Assembly: GCF_002156385.1 (NCBI RefSeq)
Contig: NZ_MVJM01000006.1
Coordinates: 5,245 to 67,116 of the forward strand
Direction of reading: 5' to 3'
Origin: Halalkalibacter urbisdiaboli
GTDB lineage: Bacteria > Bacillota > Bacilli > Bacillales > Bacillaceae_D
Length of the DNA stretch: 61,872 nt
The notes beneath the pieces are model-generated. The model did not search any database and had not been told where the DNA came from. It saw only the letters and a program-made list of their open reading frames with translations. The position numbers and the translations under genes are program-made. The first letter of the stretch is position 1; each line of letters starts with the position of its first letter. Positions 1-10,909 of this stretch are shown piece by piece.

Positions 1-228
1 ATAGCCGGAGCCATCTTTTATGACACAACCATGCGGTTGCATCTCTTACCCGGTATTAGCACCGATTTCTCGATGTTATCCCAGTCTAAGGGGCAGGTTG
101 CCCACGTGTTACTCACCCGTCCGCCGCTAACGTCATAAGAGCAAGCTCTTAATCAGTCCGCTCGACTTGCATGTATTAGGCACGCCGCCAGCGTTCGTCC
201 TGAGCCAGGATCAAACTCTCCATAAAAA
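1..228 (-). rRNA. rrs: 16S ribosomal RNA, 5' part (cut by window edge)
   Basis: The minus strand carries the bacterial 16S 5' signature (AGAGTTTGATCCTGGCTCAG at about 220-201), then the conserved GACGAACGCTGGCGGCG segment, hypervariable V1 and the GGCGGACGGGTGAGTAA block. Only about the first 228 nt of roughly 1,550 are in the window. The mature 5' end is placed at about 228 by analogy with Bacillus. The gene reads leftward out of the window, downstream of lysS, as in other Bacillaceae. Confidence 0.97.
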
Positions 229-360
229 TGGTGAGCTGATTAGCTCGAATAAATAATAAATTGACGAGATTTGATTTTATCGAAATAAAACAATCTCTTT
301 TTCGCTTGGCTTTTGTTCAGTTTTCAAAGAACTTGTCCATCGCTCAATGGCGACTTTATT

Positions 361-389
361 AATATAACATACCGACAATTTGATGTCAA
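361..389 (-). promoter_or_regulatory. rrn operon sigma-A promoter
   Basis: On the minus strand there is a perfect -35 TTGACA (389-384), a 17-bp spacer and -10 TATATT (366-361), followed by an rRNA leader of about 125 nt. The leader holds the CTTTGAAAACTGAACAAA stretch (about 335-318) that is usual before Bacillus 16S genes. The rest of the gene-free stretch 229-618 holds this leader, AT-rich upstream DNA (390-577) and the lysS terminator. Confidence 0.85.
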
Positions 390-577
390 CACTTTTTTGT
401 TATATTATTTTATTTTTCCTCGCTGTTTTAGCGACAAGAAATAATATACCATGCATATGAAATAAACGCAACTGTTTTTTCGAAAGTTTTTTTCGACTTA
501 ATCGCCTGTCTTTTATTATACGGATCTCTATCAAAAAATAAAGAATAATTTTATATAAGAAATAAACCGTGTCACCT

Positions 578-609
578 AAAAAAAACAACCCGAATAAATC
601 GGGTTGTTT
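578..609 (-). terminator. Rho-independent terminator of lysS
   Basis: Just after the lysS stop codon the minus strand forms a 10-bp stem (AACAACCCGA / TCGGGTTGTT) with a 5-nt loop followed by a run of U. It separates the lysS transcript from the rrn promoter. Confidence 0.85.
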
Positions 610-618
610 CAAATAAGA

Positions 619-2136
<1,518 letters not shown>

Positions 2137-2170
2137 TCATATCATTCTATGTAGTAACCTTCTTATGTAG

Positions 2171-2197
2171 AAAAACTGCCAGTGACACACTGGCAGT
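2171..2197 (-). terminator. Terminator of the pab-fol-dusB operon
   Basis: Perfect 10-bp inverted repeat ACTGCCAGTG / CACTGGCAGT with a 3-nt loop followed on the minus strand by TTTTT, about 45 nt after the dusB stop. It suggests lysS is transcribed separately from the folate operon. Confidence 0.8.
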
Positions 2198-2240
2198 ACG
2201 AATAATCTCACACGCATTATATTGAAGTCTCTTGCAAAAG

Positions 2241-3242
2241 TCAAACGACACTAGATTCTTCAGCCAGACTTGCTTCAAGCTCATCGACATACGTATATAG
2301 CGTTGTCGCTACATCATCACGTGTTTCAAAGCTATTAATTTTGTCACGAATACGACCATTGCCACGCAAACCTTTTAAATACCAAGCAGCGTGCTTTCTC
2401 ATTTCACGAACAGCTACGTTTTCACCTTTTAAATCAATTAAACGGTCTAGATGAATCATGCATACATCAATTTTTTCACGAGCAGTAGGTTCTGGAGCTA
2501 ATTCCCCGTTTTCAAGATATTGAATCGTACGATAAAGCATCCAAGGGTTCCCTAATGCAGCGCGACCAATCATAACTCCATCGACACCGATTTCATCAAG
2601 CATCCGGCGTGCATCCTGAGGAGTGGTAACATCACCATTTCCGATAACCGGAATGTTAACTGCCTGTTTAACTTCTTTAATGATGTTCCAATCTGCAACA
2701 CCTTCGTACATTTGAACACGAGTACGGCCATGTACAGCTACTGCACTTCCTCCTGCACGCTCAACAGCACGTGCATTTTCAACAGCATAAATATGATCTG
2801 AGTCCCAGCCAATTCTCATTTTTACGGTAACGGGTTTATCAACTGCATCGACGGTTGCCGCAACCATTTCATAGATTTTATTTGGATCTAACAGCCATTT
2901 TGCCCCTGCATCACATTTGGTGATTTTCGGAACAGGACAACCCATATTAATATCAATAATATCAGCGTTTGTGTTTTTATCAACAAATTTAGCTGCTTCA
3001 ACAAGCGTTTCCTTTTCTCCCCCAAAAATTTGTAGGCTTAAAGGCTTTTCACGTTCATCAACATACAGCATGCTTAAAGACTTTTCGTTTCCGTGCAGGA
3101 TCGCCTTATCACTCACCATCTCTGCGCAGACAAGTCCCGTTCCAAATTCTTTCGCAATCAAACGAAAAGCTGGGTTACAAACACCAGCCATTGGTGCAAG
3201 CACAACTTGGTTCTTCATTTCGATATTACCAATTTTCAACAT
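2241..3242 (-). CDS. dusB: tRNA-dihydrouridine synthase B
   Basis: FMN-dependent enzyme that reduces specific uridines in tRNA to dihydrouridine with NADPH. The 333-residue protein has the TIM-barrel Dus pattern: LAPMAGVCNPAFR near residues 15-27 and DINMGCPVPK at about 97-107, with catalytic Cys102. The phosphate-binding IGNGDV and GVMIGRAALGNPW segments come later. It is the last gene of the pab-fol operon, 30 bp after yazB. The B. subtilis homologue (yacF) occupies the same place. Confidence 0.95.
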   Translation of the reverse strand: MLKIGNIEMKNQVVLAPMAGVCNPAFRLIAKEFGTGLVCAEMVSDKAILHGNEKSLSMLYVDEREKPLSLQIFGGEKETLVEAAKFVDKNTNADIIDINMGCPVPKITKCDAGAKWLLDPNKIYEMVAATVDAVDKPVTVKMRIGWDSDHIYAVENARAVERAGGSAVAVHGRTRVQMYEGVADWNIIKEVKQAVNIPVIGNGDVTTPQDARRMLDEIGVDGVMIGRAALGNPWMLYRTIQYLENGELAPEPTAREKIDVCMIHLDRLIDLKGENVAVREMRKHAAWYLKGLRGNGRIRDKINSFETRDDVATTLYTYVDELEASLAEESSVV

Positions 3243-3272
3243 ATCTATTCACCTCCATACATTCGCATGTTT

Positions 3273-3476
3273 TTATTTATATGACATTTCATTTCTTGAA
3301 ACTTGTAAGACCGTTGTCATCCGGTCAATTAAGTGGTCATCAGGTTCACGACTTCCACGCTCGATTTCCCCTAACACCGACACCGATACGCCGATGGCTT
3401 TAGCAAAGCCCTCCTGCGTATACCCTTTTAATTTTCGGAAGGCTCTAATCCTTCTCCCCCAATTGTTCGTTTCCAT
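3273..3476 (-). CDS. yazB: Small XRE-family HTH protein (YazB-like)
   Basis: 67-residue protein that is almost entirely a Cro/C1-type helix-turn-helix (KGYTQEGFAKAIGVSVSVLG, about residues 17-36), followed by EIERG typical of the XRE fold. It overlaps the 3' end of folK by 49 bp in another frame and sits between folK and dusB, the position of yazB in B. subtilis. It probably binds DNA; its targets are unknown. The overlap implies translational coupling. Confidence 0.88.
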   Translation of the reverse strand: METNNWGRRIRAFRKLKGYTQEGFAKAIGVSVSVLGEIERGSREPDDHLIDRMTTVLQVSRNEMSYK

Positions 3477-3952
3477 ACGATCACACCTTCTTTATCCGGT
3501 AATTCCTTATATACTTCTGCTATTGATTTATTTAATGATTCGGAATATAAGCTCGGATTTAACTGCATTAATGGCACGACAACGAATGCACGTTCCCACA
3601 TTCGCGGGTGGGGAATACATAGATTCTCCATCTTCATATTCTCTTCATCATAGAGGAGAATGTCAAGATCTAATGTTCTTGGTCCCCAATGTATATCCCG
3701 CTTCCGCCCGCATAATTGCTCGATCGCTTGAGTTTCTGCTAATAATTTCTGTGGCGATAAATTTGTTCGTATATAGATAACCATATTTAAAAAAGCCTGT
3801 TGTTCGACATATCCAATTGGCTCTGTCTCATAAATGGAAGAGGCTTGTTTCACTTCAATTTGCGGATGAGCGGATAACTCACGAATGGCTTTTTCTAAAT
3901 ATGCTTCCCGATCACCAATATTTGAACCTAGTGCCAGATAAACGTCCTTCAT
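3428..3952 (-). CDS. folK: 2-amino-4-hydroxy-6-hydroxymethyldihydropteridine pyrophosphokinase
   Basis: HPPK transfers pyrophosphate from ATP to 6-hydroxymethyl-dihydropterin, giving the substrate of FolP. The 174-residue product starts with ALGSNIGDREAYL (residues 7-19). It contains the HPPK signature WGPRTLDLDILLYD at about 96-109, with the metal-binding Asp pair. It overlaps folB by 4 bp (ATGA) and yazB by 49 bp, so the genes are tightly coupled. The C-terminal tail inside the yazB overlap is probably not important for catalysis. Confidence 0.96.
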   Translation of the reverse strand: MKDVYLALGSNIGDREAYLEKAIRELSAHPQIEVKQASSIYETEPIGYVEQQAFLNMVIYIRTNLSPQKLLAETQAIEQLCGRKRDIHWGPRTLDLDILLYDEENMKMENLCIPHPRMWERAFVVVPLMQLNPSLYSESLNKSIAEVYKELPDKEGVIVWKRTIGGEGLEPSEN

Positions 3953-4311
3953 AACTTTGACCTCGTAATCTCAACAGCAACTGAACGATAATGTCCTGGA
4001 ATAGGTGGATCTGGCTTCGTTACCTTCACTGTACAACGTTCAAGAAGATCAAAATGTGATAGTAATGTGGATGCTATTTTTTCTGCTACAGCTTCTACTA
4101 GCTTATACGGCTTTCCCTCTACGATTGCTTTTACTTCTTCATACACATTACCGTAATTAATCGTTTTTTCTAAATCGTCGCTTTTTCCAGCTTCCTTTAA
4201 GTCCAATTCTAAGACTAAATCAACATAAAAACGTTGACCCAGTTTCGTCTCTTCTTCAAAAACGCCATGGTAACCAAAGAAAGCTAATTCATTTAAATAG
4301 ATTTTATCCAC
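3949..4311 (-). CDS. folB: Dihydroneopterin aldolase
   Basis: Cleaves 7,8-dihydroneopterin to 6-hydroxymethyl-dihydropterin plus glycolaldehyde in folate synthesis. At 120 residues it has the standard size, with FFGYHGVFEEE near the N-terminus (residues 11-21) carrying the substrate-binding Glu, and KPDPPIPGH near residue 100 with the active-site Lys. It overlaps folP by 8 bp and folK by 4 bp. Confidence 0.96.
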   Translation of the reverse strand: MDKIYLNELAFFGYHGVFEEETKLGQRFYVDLVLELDLKEAGKSDDLEKTINYGNVYEEVKAIVEGKPYKLVEAVAEKIASTLLSHFDLLERCTVKVTKPDPPIPGHYRSVAVEITRSKL

Positions 4312-5140
4312 GATTCGTTGCCCCTTTTCCTAACATCGCATCCATCATCTTTGCCATTCGACTCATTTCTTTTACATCGTGAACACGAATGATGTGACAG
4401 CCCCTTGCAATCCCGAGGCAAACCGTTGCTCCAGTACCTTCGACCCGTTCATCGACTGGTAAATTTAATGTCTTTGCTATAAAAGACTTTCTCGATGTTC
4501 CAAGTAAGATAGGATAACCAAGTTGAACCAGTTCATCAAGACGTCTCATCGCCTCAAGGTTCTGTTCATAGGTTTTCGCAAAGCCAATTCCAGGATCGAG
4601 AATAATGTTTTCTTTTTTTACTCCTTGCTTTAAGCAAATGTCCACACTTTCCTTCAAATCAAGCTTCATATCCTCGATTAAATCGTTATACTCTTTATTA
4701 TCCCGGTTATGCATAAGAATAATTGGAACTTGATAGGCTGCAGCTACTTTAGCCATATTTGGATCAGCTTTTGCTCCCCAAACATCATTAATATATGAGG
4801 CCCCAGCTTCAATGGCTTGCTTTGCTACCCCTGCTTTATACGTATCAATTGAGATCGGGACATGAACCGCTTTCGATATGGCTTTAATGATCGGGATTAC
4901 TCGGGCTAACTCCTCTTCTTCTGATACCTTTTCTGCACCAGGCCTTGTTGATTCTCCACCGATATCAATCATATCAGCACCCTCTGAAACCATCCTTTTT
5001 GCATGTGATACCGCAGCTTCAATTTCGTTAAAACGACCACCATCGGAAAACGAATCTGGTGTGACGTTTAAGATACCCATTACAATGGTTCGTTCTTTTA
5101 GTACCGATAAATCAATTGTTTTTATTAACGTCTCTTCCAT
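4304..5140 (-). CDS. folP: Dihydropteroate synthase (sulfonamide target)
   Basis: Condenses HPPK's product with p-aminobenzoate to form dihydropteroate. The 278-residue TIM-barrel protein shows both DHPS signatures: GILNVTPDSFSDGG (about residues 22-35) and DMIDIGGESTRPG (about 56-68), plus the later GFAKTYEQN and LLGTSRKSFI segments. It follows pabC by 14 bp, so pABA synthesis and use are in one transcript. The B. subtilis name is sul. Confidence 0.97.
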   Translation of the reverse strand: MEETLIKTIDLSVLKERTIVMGILNVTPDSFSDGGRFNEIEAAVSHAKRMVSEGADMIDIGGESTRPGAEKVSEEEELARVIPIIKAISKAVHVPISIDTYKAGVAKQAIEAGASYINDVWGAKADPNMAKVAAAYQVPIILMHNRDNKEYNDLIEDMKLDLKESVDICLKQGVKKENIILDPGIGFAKTYEQNLEAMRRLDELVQLGYPILLGTSRKSFIAKTLNLPVDERVEGTGATVCLGIARGCHIIRVHDVKEMSRMAKMMDAMLGKGATNRG

Positions 5141-5154
5141 ACAGACCTACCTCC

Positions 5155-6006
5155 TTATAGCTCATCCTTGCTTATAAGAAGCTTTCTTGCATGAGCGTAC
5201 TGTTTTTGTAGCCATGTTGTGATTGGATTATTTGTTGGAAATTCTATGTGATTACACGAGGTTAATGATAAGACTTCTTGAATCGAATTCGTTACAAAGG
5301 CTTCATCTGCCTCTAAAAGAGCCTGTTGGTTAAAAAGTCCTTCCACATACGAAATGCCTTCCTTTTGCAATAGCTTTAATATAAATTGTCTCGTAACGCC
5401 ATTAAGAATCCCCGTCTCTAACGACGGTGTATAAACTGTGCCACCCTTCACCCAGAATACATTTGAAACAATCCCTTCTGCTACATAACCATCCTGAGAT
5501 AAAAAGATTCCCTCCACATTTACGTTATCGCCTATTTCACGTTTTGCTAAAACATTATTTAAATAGTGATGTGATTTAAGGCGAAAGCTTCCTTCAGGTG
5601 TATTCCGACGAATATCAAGAATTTGTGCCTTTTTATGCTGTGCCATAGAGGATGGCAAAGATTTCATATAGACAACAGTGGTCGGCTTTTCATAAATCCC
5701 TGTATATAAACCTAGATCCTCTACACCTGCTGAAACATTCCATCTTACATAAGCATCATGAAGTTTATTCTCTTTAAGAAGCTGCTCTAGAACTGTATAT
5801 ACAGCCTCTTTTTCCATACTCCATTGTATACCAAGCTGCAGAAGTCCTTCCTTTAAACGTCGAAAATGGTCATCCAAAAGAAATGGATGACCGTCATAAA
5901 TACGAAACGTCTCAAATATACCGAGACCATACATGTAACCATGGTCAAAAACGGAGAGTTTCGCCTGTTCAACAGGAAGCACGGAACCATTCATGTAGAC
6001 GAACAT
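5155..6006 (-). CDS. pabC: Aminodeoxychorismate lyase
   Basis: PLP enzyme of fold type IV that removes pyruvate from 4-amino-4-deoxychorismate to give p-aminobenzoate. The 283-residue product carries the family N-terminus ([16 protein letters not shown], about residues 20-35) and [16 protein letters not shown] with the likely PLP lysine (about residue 138). It also has the late [12 protein letters not shown] segment. The start overlaps the end of pabA by 16 bp. Branched-chain or D-amino acid aminotransferases are related, but the operon fixes the role. Confidence 0.94.
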   Translation of the reverse strand: MFVYMNGSVLPVEQAKLSVFDHGYMYGLGIFETFRIYDGHPFLLDDHFRRLKEGLLQLGIQWSMEKEAVYTVLEQLLKENKLHDAYVRWNVSAGVEDLGLYTGIYEKPTTVVYMKSLPSSMAQHKKAQILDIRRNTPEGSFRLKSHHYLNNVLAKREIGDNVNVEGIFLSQDGYVAEGIVSNVFWVKGGTVYTPSLETGILNGVTRQFILKLLQKEGISYVEGLFNQQALLEADEAFVTNSIQEVLSLTSCNHIEFPTNNPITTWLQKQYAHARKLLISKDEL

Positions 6007-6587
6007 GATGATTGTTCCTTGTTATATGTTTCAATAAAATTCCGTAAAAGCAATTTACCTGCATCAGTCATAATTGATTCAGGATGAAATTGAACCCCTT
6101 CAATCGCAAGCTCGCGATGACGCAGTCCCATAATTTCACCTTCCTCTGTTTCTGCAGTAATTTCGAAGCATTCAGGCAAAGTATCTCGTTTTACAATAAG
6201 GGAGTGATAGCGTGTTGCTGTAAATGGTGATGCAATTCCACTAAAAATCGTTTCCTGATTATGTTTAATCGCAGATGTCTTTCCGTGCATTAAGCGCTCA
6301 GCACGAACAACATCGCCCCCAAAAACTTGAGCAATTGATTGATGACCCAGGCATACACCGAAGATAGGAACTTTTCCAGCGAAATGTTCGATTGCCTCTA
6401 AACTGATTCCCGCTTCATTAGGGCTACAAGGTCCTGGAGAAATCATTAAATAATCTGGATTCATCTTCTCAATCTCAGCAATTGTAATTTGATCATTTCG
6501 TTTTACGACTAACTCATGACCCATCTCACCTAAATATTGAACTAAATTATACGTAAAAGAATCATAATTATCGATCATTAAAATCAT
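5991..6587 (-). CDS. pabA: Glutamine amidotransferase of aminodeoxychorismate/anthranilate synthase
   Basis: Class I glutaminase subunit that supplies ammonia to PabB. At 198 residues it has the usual size, with nucleophile Cys79 in FGVCLGHQS and the His168-Glu170 pair in VQFHPES. The N-terminus [15 protein letters not shown] is typical of TrpG/PabA. In Bacillus this subunit serves both PabB and TrpE, and no separate trpG is visible here, so a dual role is likely but not shown. Confidence 0.95.
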   Translation of the reverse strand: MILMIDNYDSFTYNLVQYLGEMGHELVVKRNDQITIAEIEKMNPDYLMISPGPCSPNEAGISLEAIEHFAGKVPIFGVCLGHQSIAQVFGGDVVRAERLMHGKTSAIKHNQETIFSGIASPFTATRYHSLIVKRDTLPECFEITAETEEGEIMGLRHRELAIEGVQFHPESIMTDAGKLLLRNFIETYNKEQSSCSST

Positions 6588-6605
6588 TTTTCATTCCTCC
6601 TCAGC

Positions 6606-8048
6606 TCAGCTGTACATTTTTTTCGTCATCTCTTCTTCACTCAACTCAAGCGCACGCCAAAGGGCTTTTGCTTTTTTCAATGATTCCTTATATTCATAAT
6701 GCGGATTGGAATCTATGACAATTCCGGCCCCCGCTTGAACATAGGCAATGTTATCTTTACACACCATCGTTCGGATTGCAATGTTAAGCTCCATTTCGTC
6801 ATTGAACCCTATCCACCCGATTGACCCCGTATAAACGCCTCGACGAACAGGTTCCAATTCCTCGATTATTTCCATCGTCCTCACTTTTGGTGCTCCGGTA
6901 ATCGTTCCTCCTGGAAACGTTGCACGAATCACATCATAATGATCAACATCTTCTCTCATCTTACCACGAACGTTTGAAACGATATGCATCACATGTGAAT
7001 ACTTTTCAATAACCATTAACTCATTAACTTCGACGGTACCAAATTTACACACTCTGCCTAAATCATTTCGTTCAAGGTCTACGAGCATCACATGCTCGGC
7101 ACGTTCTTTTTCATTTTCAATCAAAGTCGCTGCTAACTGATGATCCTCTGCTTCATCTTTCCCACGCGAACGCGTCCCAGCTATCGGTCTTGTGCTCACT
7201 TCATTCCCTTGCTTTTTCACAAGTAATTCCGGAGAAGAACTTACAAATTGGAAATGCGGGGTCTGTAAGTAACTCATATAAGGTGAAGGATTTAACGTAC
7301 GAAGCACATCATACACATGAAATGGCTCCGTAATCATTTCCTTTGCTTGTCTTACAGAGAGATTGACTTGAAATACATCTCCCGCTGAAATATACTCGCG
7401 GATTTTTTCGACAGCCTCAGAAAAGGCTTCCTCACTTAATGATGGGCTTAGTTCAAGATTTATTTTAGGAAATTGAATCCAAGTTCGTTCCTTACCAGTT
7501 GCCGTCCAGAGCTTCACATATTCGTTCATCCGTTGCTCTAGAATCTCTTCCGTCCCCGTTTCACCGTGAACAATCACCCACATCTTCTCAGCTTCATGTT
7601 CATAAATGAATACATCATGGAAAAGCATAAAATAAAGATCTGGTAAATCTAGGTCGTCCTTTGCCTGTAGAGGTAACCGTTCAATTTCCCGTACGATATC
7701 GTAACTAAAATAACCAATCGCCCCGCCTTGAAAAGGGGGTAAGCCTTCTACCATTTTTGTTTGATAAGGTTCAAGGGTTTCTTTCATTAGCGCTAACAAT
7801 GAGCCGTGCTTCGTTATTGTTTTTTCGTTTTGCTCTACTGTTAGCTTGTCCCCTTTCCCTTCAATAACAGCGAATGGGTGAAGACCTATAATGCTATATT
7901 TCCCACCTCGACCACTTTCAAGTAGTACATGATGAGGATACTCAACTGATATTTGTTTAAAACGTGAAAACCAAGCTCCTTCAACGATCGGGAACGAGGT
8001 CGCTTTCGTTACCCACCTGTTTTTCATTTCCTGTTGCAACAGCTTCAC
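6606..8048 (-). CDS. pabB: Aminodeoxychorismate synthase component I
   Basis: Uses chorismate and ammonia to form 4-amino-4-deoxychorismate. The 480-residue protein has the chorismate-binding C-terminal half, with SSSPELLVK, RPIAGTRSRGKD, LVDLERNDLGRV and the end motif VQAGAGIVIDSNP (about residue 448). PabB and TrpE look alike. The RPIAGT motif and the pabA-pabC-fol operon make pABA synthesis the clear choice. It is the first gene of the operon; no convincing promoter was found in the short gap to the cysK terminator. Confidence 0.93.
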   Translation of the reverse strand: MKLLQQEMKNRWVTKATSFPIVEGAWFSRFKQISVEYPHHVLLESGRGGKYSIIGLHPFAVIEGKGDKLTVEQNEKTITKHGSLLALMKETLEPYQTKMVEGLPPFQGGAIGYFSYDIVREIERLPLQAKDDLDLPDLYFMLFHDVFIYEHEAEKMWVIVHGETGTEEILEQRMNEYVKLWTATGKERTWIQFPKINLELSPSLSEEAFSEAVEKIREYISAGDVFQVNLSVRQAKEMITEPFHVYDVLRTLNPSPYMSYLQTPHFQFVSSSPELLVKKQGNEVSTRPIAGTRSRGKDEAEDHQLAATLIENEKERAEHVMLVDLERNDLGRVCKFGTVEVNELMVIEKYSHVMHIVSNVRGKMREDVDHYDVIRATFPGGTITGAPKVRTMEIIEELEPVRRGVYTGSIGWIGFNDEMELNIAIRTMVCKDNIAYVQAGAGIVIDSNPHYEYKESLKKAKALWRALELSEEEMTKKMYS

Positions 8049-8095
8049 TCCCGTTCAACCCTTTTCGTCTATTCTACATGACAACGAAAAAGAAG

Positions 8096-8126
8096 AAAAG
8101 CAGTCCTATTCATTTAGGACTGCTTT
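8096..8126 (-). terminator. cysK terminator
   Basis: Perfect 10-bp stem GCAGTCCTAA / TTAGGACTGC (+ strand 8099-8123) with T-rich flanks on both strands, 15-40 nt after the cysK stop codon. It isolates cysK from pabB. Confidence 0.8.
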
Positions 8127-8139
8127 TTATTAAGATTCA

Positions 8140-9066
8140 TTAATCTTCAAAGTTATAAAGTGGTGTACTTAAATAACGCTCACCATTTGAAGGGATGATA
8201 GCGACAACCTTTTTACCCGCTCCAAGCTTTTCAGCTAATTGCAAAGCAGCATAAATGGCAGCACCTGAAGAAATACCACCTAGGATCCCTTCTTCTTTTG
8301 CAGCACGACGAGCATATTCGAATGCTTGTTCAGTCGTAACTTGAATTACTTCGTCATAAACTTCAGTGTTCAAGATTTTTGGAACAAAACCGGCACCAAT
8401 ACCTTGGATTTTATGTGGCCCTGGGTTTCCACCAGATAAAATTGGAGAATCGGCTGGTTCTACAGCAGCAATATGAAGGTTCGGGAAATGTTCTTTTAAG
8501 AAACCACCTGCACCTGTAATCGTTCCACCTGTACCAATCCCTGATACAAATCCATCAATTTGACCTTGAGCTTGTTCAAGAAGCTCTTTACCTGTTGTTT
8601 CACGATGAATCGCAGGGTTTGATTCGTTTTCAAATTGTTGAGGCATGAAGTAGCCTTCTTCTTCTGCAAGAGCAGTCGCCTTACGGATAGCTCCACCCAT
8701 TCCTTCAGGTCCTGGAGTTAGTACAAGTTCTGCACCGTATGCGCGAAGAAGATTACGACGCTCTAAACTCATTGTTTCAGGCATAACAAGCTTTGCTTTA
8801 TAGCCTTTTGCCGCAGCAACCATCGCTAGACCAATACCCGTGTTACCACTTGTCGGCTCAACGATTGTATCACCAGGTTTAATTTTACCAGCTTTTTCAG
8901 CTGCTTCGATCATCGCTAGACCGATACGATCCTTAACACTGCTTCCTGGATTCATGTATTCTAACTTTAAGTAAACATCAGCATGCTTATCAGAAACAAG
9001 ACGATTAAGCTTTACTAGTGGTGTTTGACCGATTAAATCTGTAATAGAATTTACAACCTTCATCAT
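8140..9066 (-). CDS. cysK: Cysteine synthase (O-acetylserine thiol-lyase A)
   Basis: PLP enzyme of fold type II that makes cysteine from O-acetylserine and sulfide. The 308-residue protein has the PLP lysine at residue 45 in [11 protein letters not shown], the substrate loop TSGNTG (about 72-77) and the phosphate-binding [10 protein letters not shown]. In Bacillus CysK also helps regulate CymR. It has its own promoter (9111-9139), AGGAGG before the ATG, and its own terminator, so it is likely monocistronic. The chaperone-like gene yacD, between hslO and cysK in B. subtilis, is absent. Confidence 0.96.
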   Translation of the reverse strand: MMKVVNSITDLIGQTPLVKLNRLVSDKHADVYLKLEYMNPGSSVKDRIGLAMIEAAEKAGKIKPGDTIVEPTSGNTGIGLAMVAAAKGYKAKLVMPETMSLERRNLLRAYGAELVLTPGPEGMGGAIRKATALAEEEGYFMPQQFENESNPAIHRETTGKELLEQAQGQIDGFVSGIGTGGTITGAGGFLKEHFPNLHIAAVEPADSPILSGGNPGPHKIQGIGAGFVPKILNTEVYDEVIQVTTEQAFEYARRAAKEEGILGGISSGAAIYAALQLAEKLGAGKKVVAIIPSNGERYLSTPLYNFED

Positions 9067-9110
9067 TCAGCCTCCTAATTCCAAGTAACTTTATTGGTTT
9101 TAATAAAATT

Positions 9111-9139
9111 ATGATAACAAACGTTTTCATATACGTCAA
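9111..9139 (-). promoter_or_regulatory. cysK sigma-A promoter
   Basis: Minus strand: -35 TTGACG (9139-9134), 17-bp spacer, -10 TATCAT (9116-9111), about 45 nt upstream of the cysK start. No riboswitch-like structure fits the short leader. Confidence 0.7.
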
Positions 9140-9163
9140 TTGATAGATTAAAAATTTACCATT

Positions 9164-10042
9164 TTATTTTGATACGGCGTATAACTCCTCTAAGTCCTTT
9201 GCACTAAAGCGATAAACTTCATTACAAAAATGACACTGTGTTTCTGCACCGCCATCCTCTTCAATCATCTCGCGAATCTCTTCCTTACCAAGTGTAATAA
9301 TAGCATTTGCTACCCGCTCTTTTGAGCATTGGCAAGAAAAAGAAATTTGCATTTCCTCTAGAATCTTTACGTTATTTTCACCAAGCAAGGTATGAAGCAT
9401 TTCTTCAGGTGTTAAACCCGATTCAACCATTTTAGAAACTGGTGGAATTGAACTTAGACGCTTTTCAATCTCATCAATAATTTGGTTATCTGCCCCCGGC
9501 ATTAGTTGAATAACAAAACCACCAGCCGCTAATATTGTATTATCTGGATTAACGAGCACACCGACACCTACCGATGAGGGCGTTTGTTCAGAAGAAGCAA
9601 AATAGTACGTAAAGTCCTCTCCAAGCTCACCAGACACAAGTGGAACACTACCAGTAAAATGCTCTTTTAAACCTAAATCTTTTACTACTGATAAATAGCC
9701 ATTTGTACCAACTGCACGAGCAACATCAAGCTTTCCTTGAGCGTTTAAGTCGAAATGTGTCTGAGGATTTGTTACATAACCACGTGTTTCACCTTTTGTA
9801 TTACTATCAACAATAATAGCTCCAATTGGGCCGCCTCCTTCAATTTTCACCGTAAGTTTTGCATCACCCTTTAACATTGTTGCCATCATCGTACTAGCCA
9901 TCATTGAGCGACCAAGCGCAGCCGATGCAGTCGGCCAAGTTCCTTGACGACGCACTGCTTCGTTCACCATATCTGTTGCTACTAAGGCATAAGCTCGTAC
10001 CTTACCTTCATAGCATGTTGCCTTAATTAAGTAATCACCCAT
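9164..10042 (-). CDS. hslO: Hsp33 redox-regulated chaperone
   Basis: Holdase that is switched on by oxidation and heat through a zinc centre. The 292-residue product has the four zinc cysteines in the usual spacing: C237-x-C239 in the SCQCS segment and C270-x2-C273 in QCHFC. The N-terminal domain shows [12 protein letters not shown]. It follows coaX with only 1 bp between the genes, so the two are co-transcribed. B. subtilis has it at the same place (yacC). Confidence 0.95.
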   Translation of the reverse strand: MGDYLIKATCYEGKVRAYALVATDMVNEAVRRQGTWPTASAALGRSMMASTMMATMLKGDAKLTVKIEGGGPIGAIIVDSNTKGETRGYVTNPQTHFDLNAQGKLDVARAVGTNGYLSVVKDLGLKEHFTGSVPLVSGELGEDFTYYFASSEQTPSSVGVGVLVNPDNTILAAGGFVIQLMPGADNQIIDEIEKRLSSIPPVSKMVESGLTPEEMLHTLLGENNVKILEEMQISFSCQCSKERVANAIITLGKEEIREMIEEDGGAETQCHFCNEVYRFSAKDLEELYAVSK

Positions 10043-10043
10043 A

Positions 10044-10823
10044 TTACCTCTCCTTTGCCCTTACATTCTTTTCATAAATCATTTGCAATCCTTTTAAAGT
10101 TAAAAACCGATCAACAACATCAATCGAAGTCGTCTCCTCCGCTATAAGTGTTGCTAGTCCTCCTGTTGCAATGACAGTAGGATTTGTTTTCGCTTGTTCC
10201 TTTAATCGATTTACGATTCCATCTACTTGACCGACATATCCATAGAATATCCCTGCTTGCATTGCGTGAACCGTGTTTTTCCCTACAATTTGTGATGGTT
10301 TAGCAATTTCAATTCTTGGCAGTTTCGAAGCTCTTGTATAGAGTGCTTCAGTAGATATTGAAATACCCGGAGCAATTGCACCTCCTAAATATTGTTGCTC
10401 TTCATTAACATAGCAATACGTTGTGGCTGTCCCAAAATCGACAATAATTAATGGACTTCCATATAACTGAATAGCTGCAACTGCATTGACGATACGGTCT
10501 GCTCCTACTTCACGAGGATTTTCATATTTTATGTTCAAGCCGGTTTTTATTCCTGGGCCAATTATCATCGGTTGTATATGAAAGTATTTTTTACACATTT
10601 GCTCCAAAGAAAACATTATTGGTGGTACAACCGATGAAATAATAATGCCTTCAATCATATTTAATGTTAAACCTTCATGGTCAAAAAAAGCCTTCAACGT
10701 CATCGCATATTCATCTTCTGTTTTCTGCCTGCTTGTCGCTATACGCCAATGATGTAGAAGCTCTTTCCCCTCATAAACACCGAAAACAATATTTGTATTT
10801 CCAACGTCAACTACTAAAATCAT
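10044..10823 (-). CDS. coaX: Type III pantothenate kinase
   Basis: Phosphorylates pantothenate, the first step of coenzyme A synthesis. From the chosen start the protein has 259 residues and begins [19 protein letters not shown], the ASKHA phosphate loop. [11 protein letters not shown] and [12 protein letters not shown] follow. A TTG four codons upstream (10835) keeps the frame open. I chose the ATG at 10823 because GGTGAG lies 5 nt before it and family members start at this point. It lies between ftsH and hslO. Confidence 0.93.
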   Translation of the reverse strand: MILVVDVGNTNIVFGVYEGKELLHHWRIATSRQKTEDEYAMTLKAFFDHEGLTLNMIEGIIISSVVPPIMFSLEQMCKKYFHIQPMIIGPGIKTGLNIKYENPREVGADRIVNAVAAIQLYGSPLIIVDFGTATTYCYVNEEQQYLGGAIAPGISISTEALYTRASKLPRIEIAKPSQIVGKNTVHAMQAGIFYGYVGQVDGIVNRLKEQAKTNPTVIATGGLATLIAEETTSIDVVDRFLTLKGLQMIYEKNVRAKER

Positions 10824-10867
10824 TGTTCTCACCAATCTTTATAATTTCGTTTATCGTTATTATGAAT

Positions 10868-10901
10868 GAAAAAAAAGAGGATGTCGATTCAGACACCCTC
10901 T
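10868..10901 (-). terminator. ftsH terminator
   Basis: Stem GAGGGTGTC / GACATCCTC (one wobble or bulge) with a 6-nt loop, followed on the minus strand by eight T. It lies about 10 nt after the ftsH stop codon. coaX begins about 45 nt further on and may rely on read-through or on a promoter I could not see. Confidence 0.8.
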
Positions 10902-10909
10902 CTCTATCC

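Noticed and set aside
400-612. 70-codon minus-strand frame between lysS and the rrn promoter
   Set aside because: It runs through the lysS terminator and the AT-rich DNA upstream of the rrn promoter; no RBS or family match.
2917-3780. 287-codon plus-strand frame opposite dusB, yazB and folK
   Set aside because: Antisense to three well-supported genes, with no RBS and no domain.
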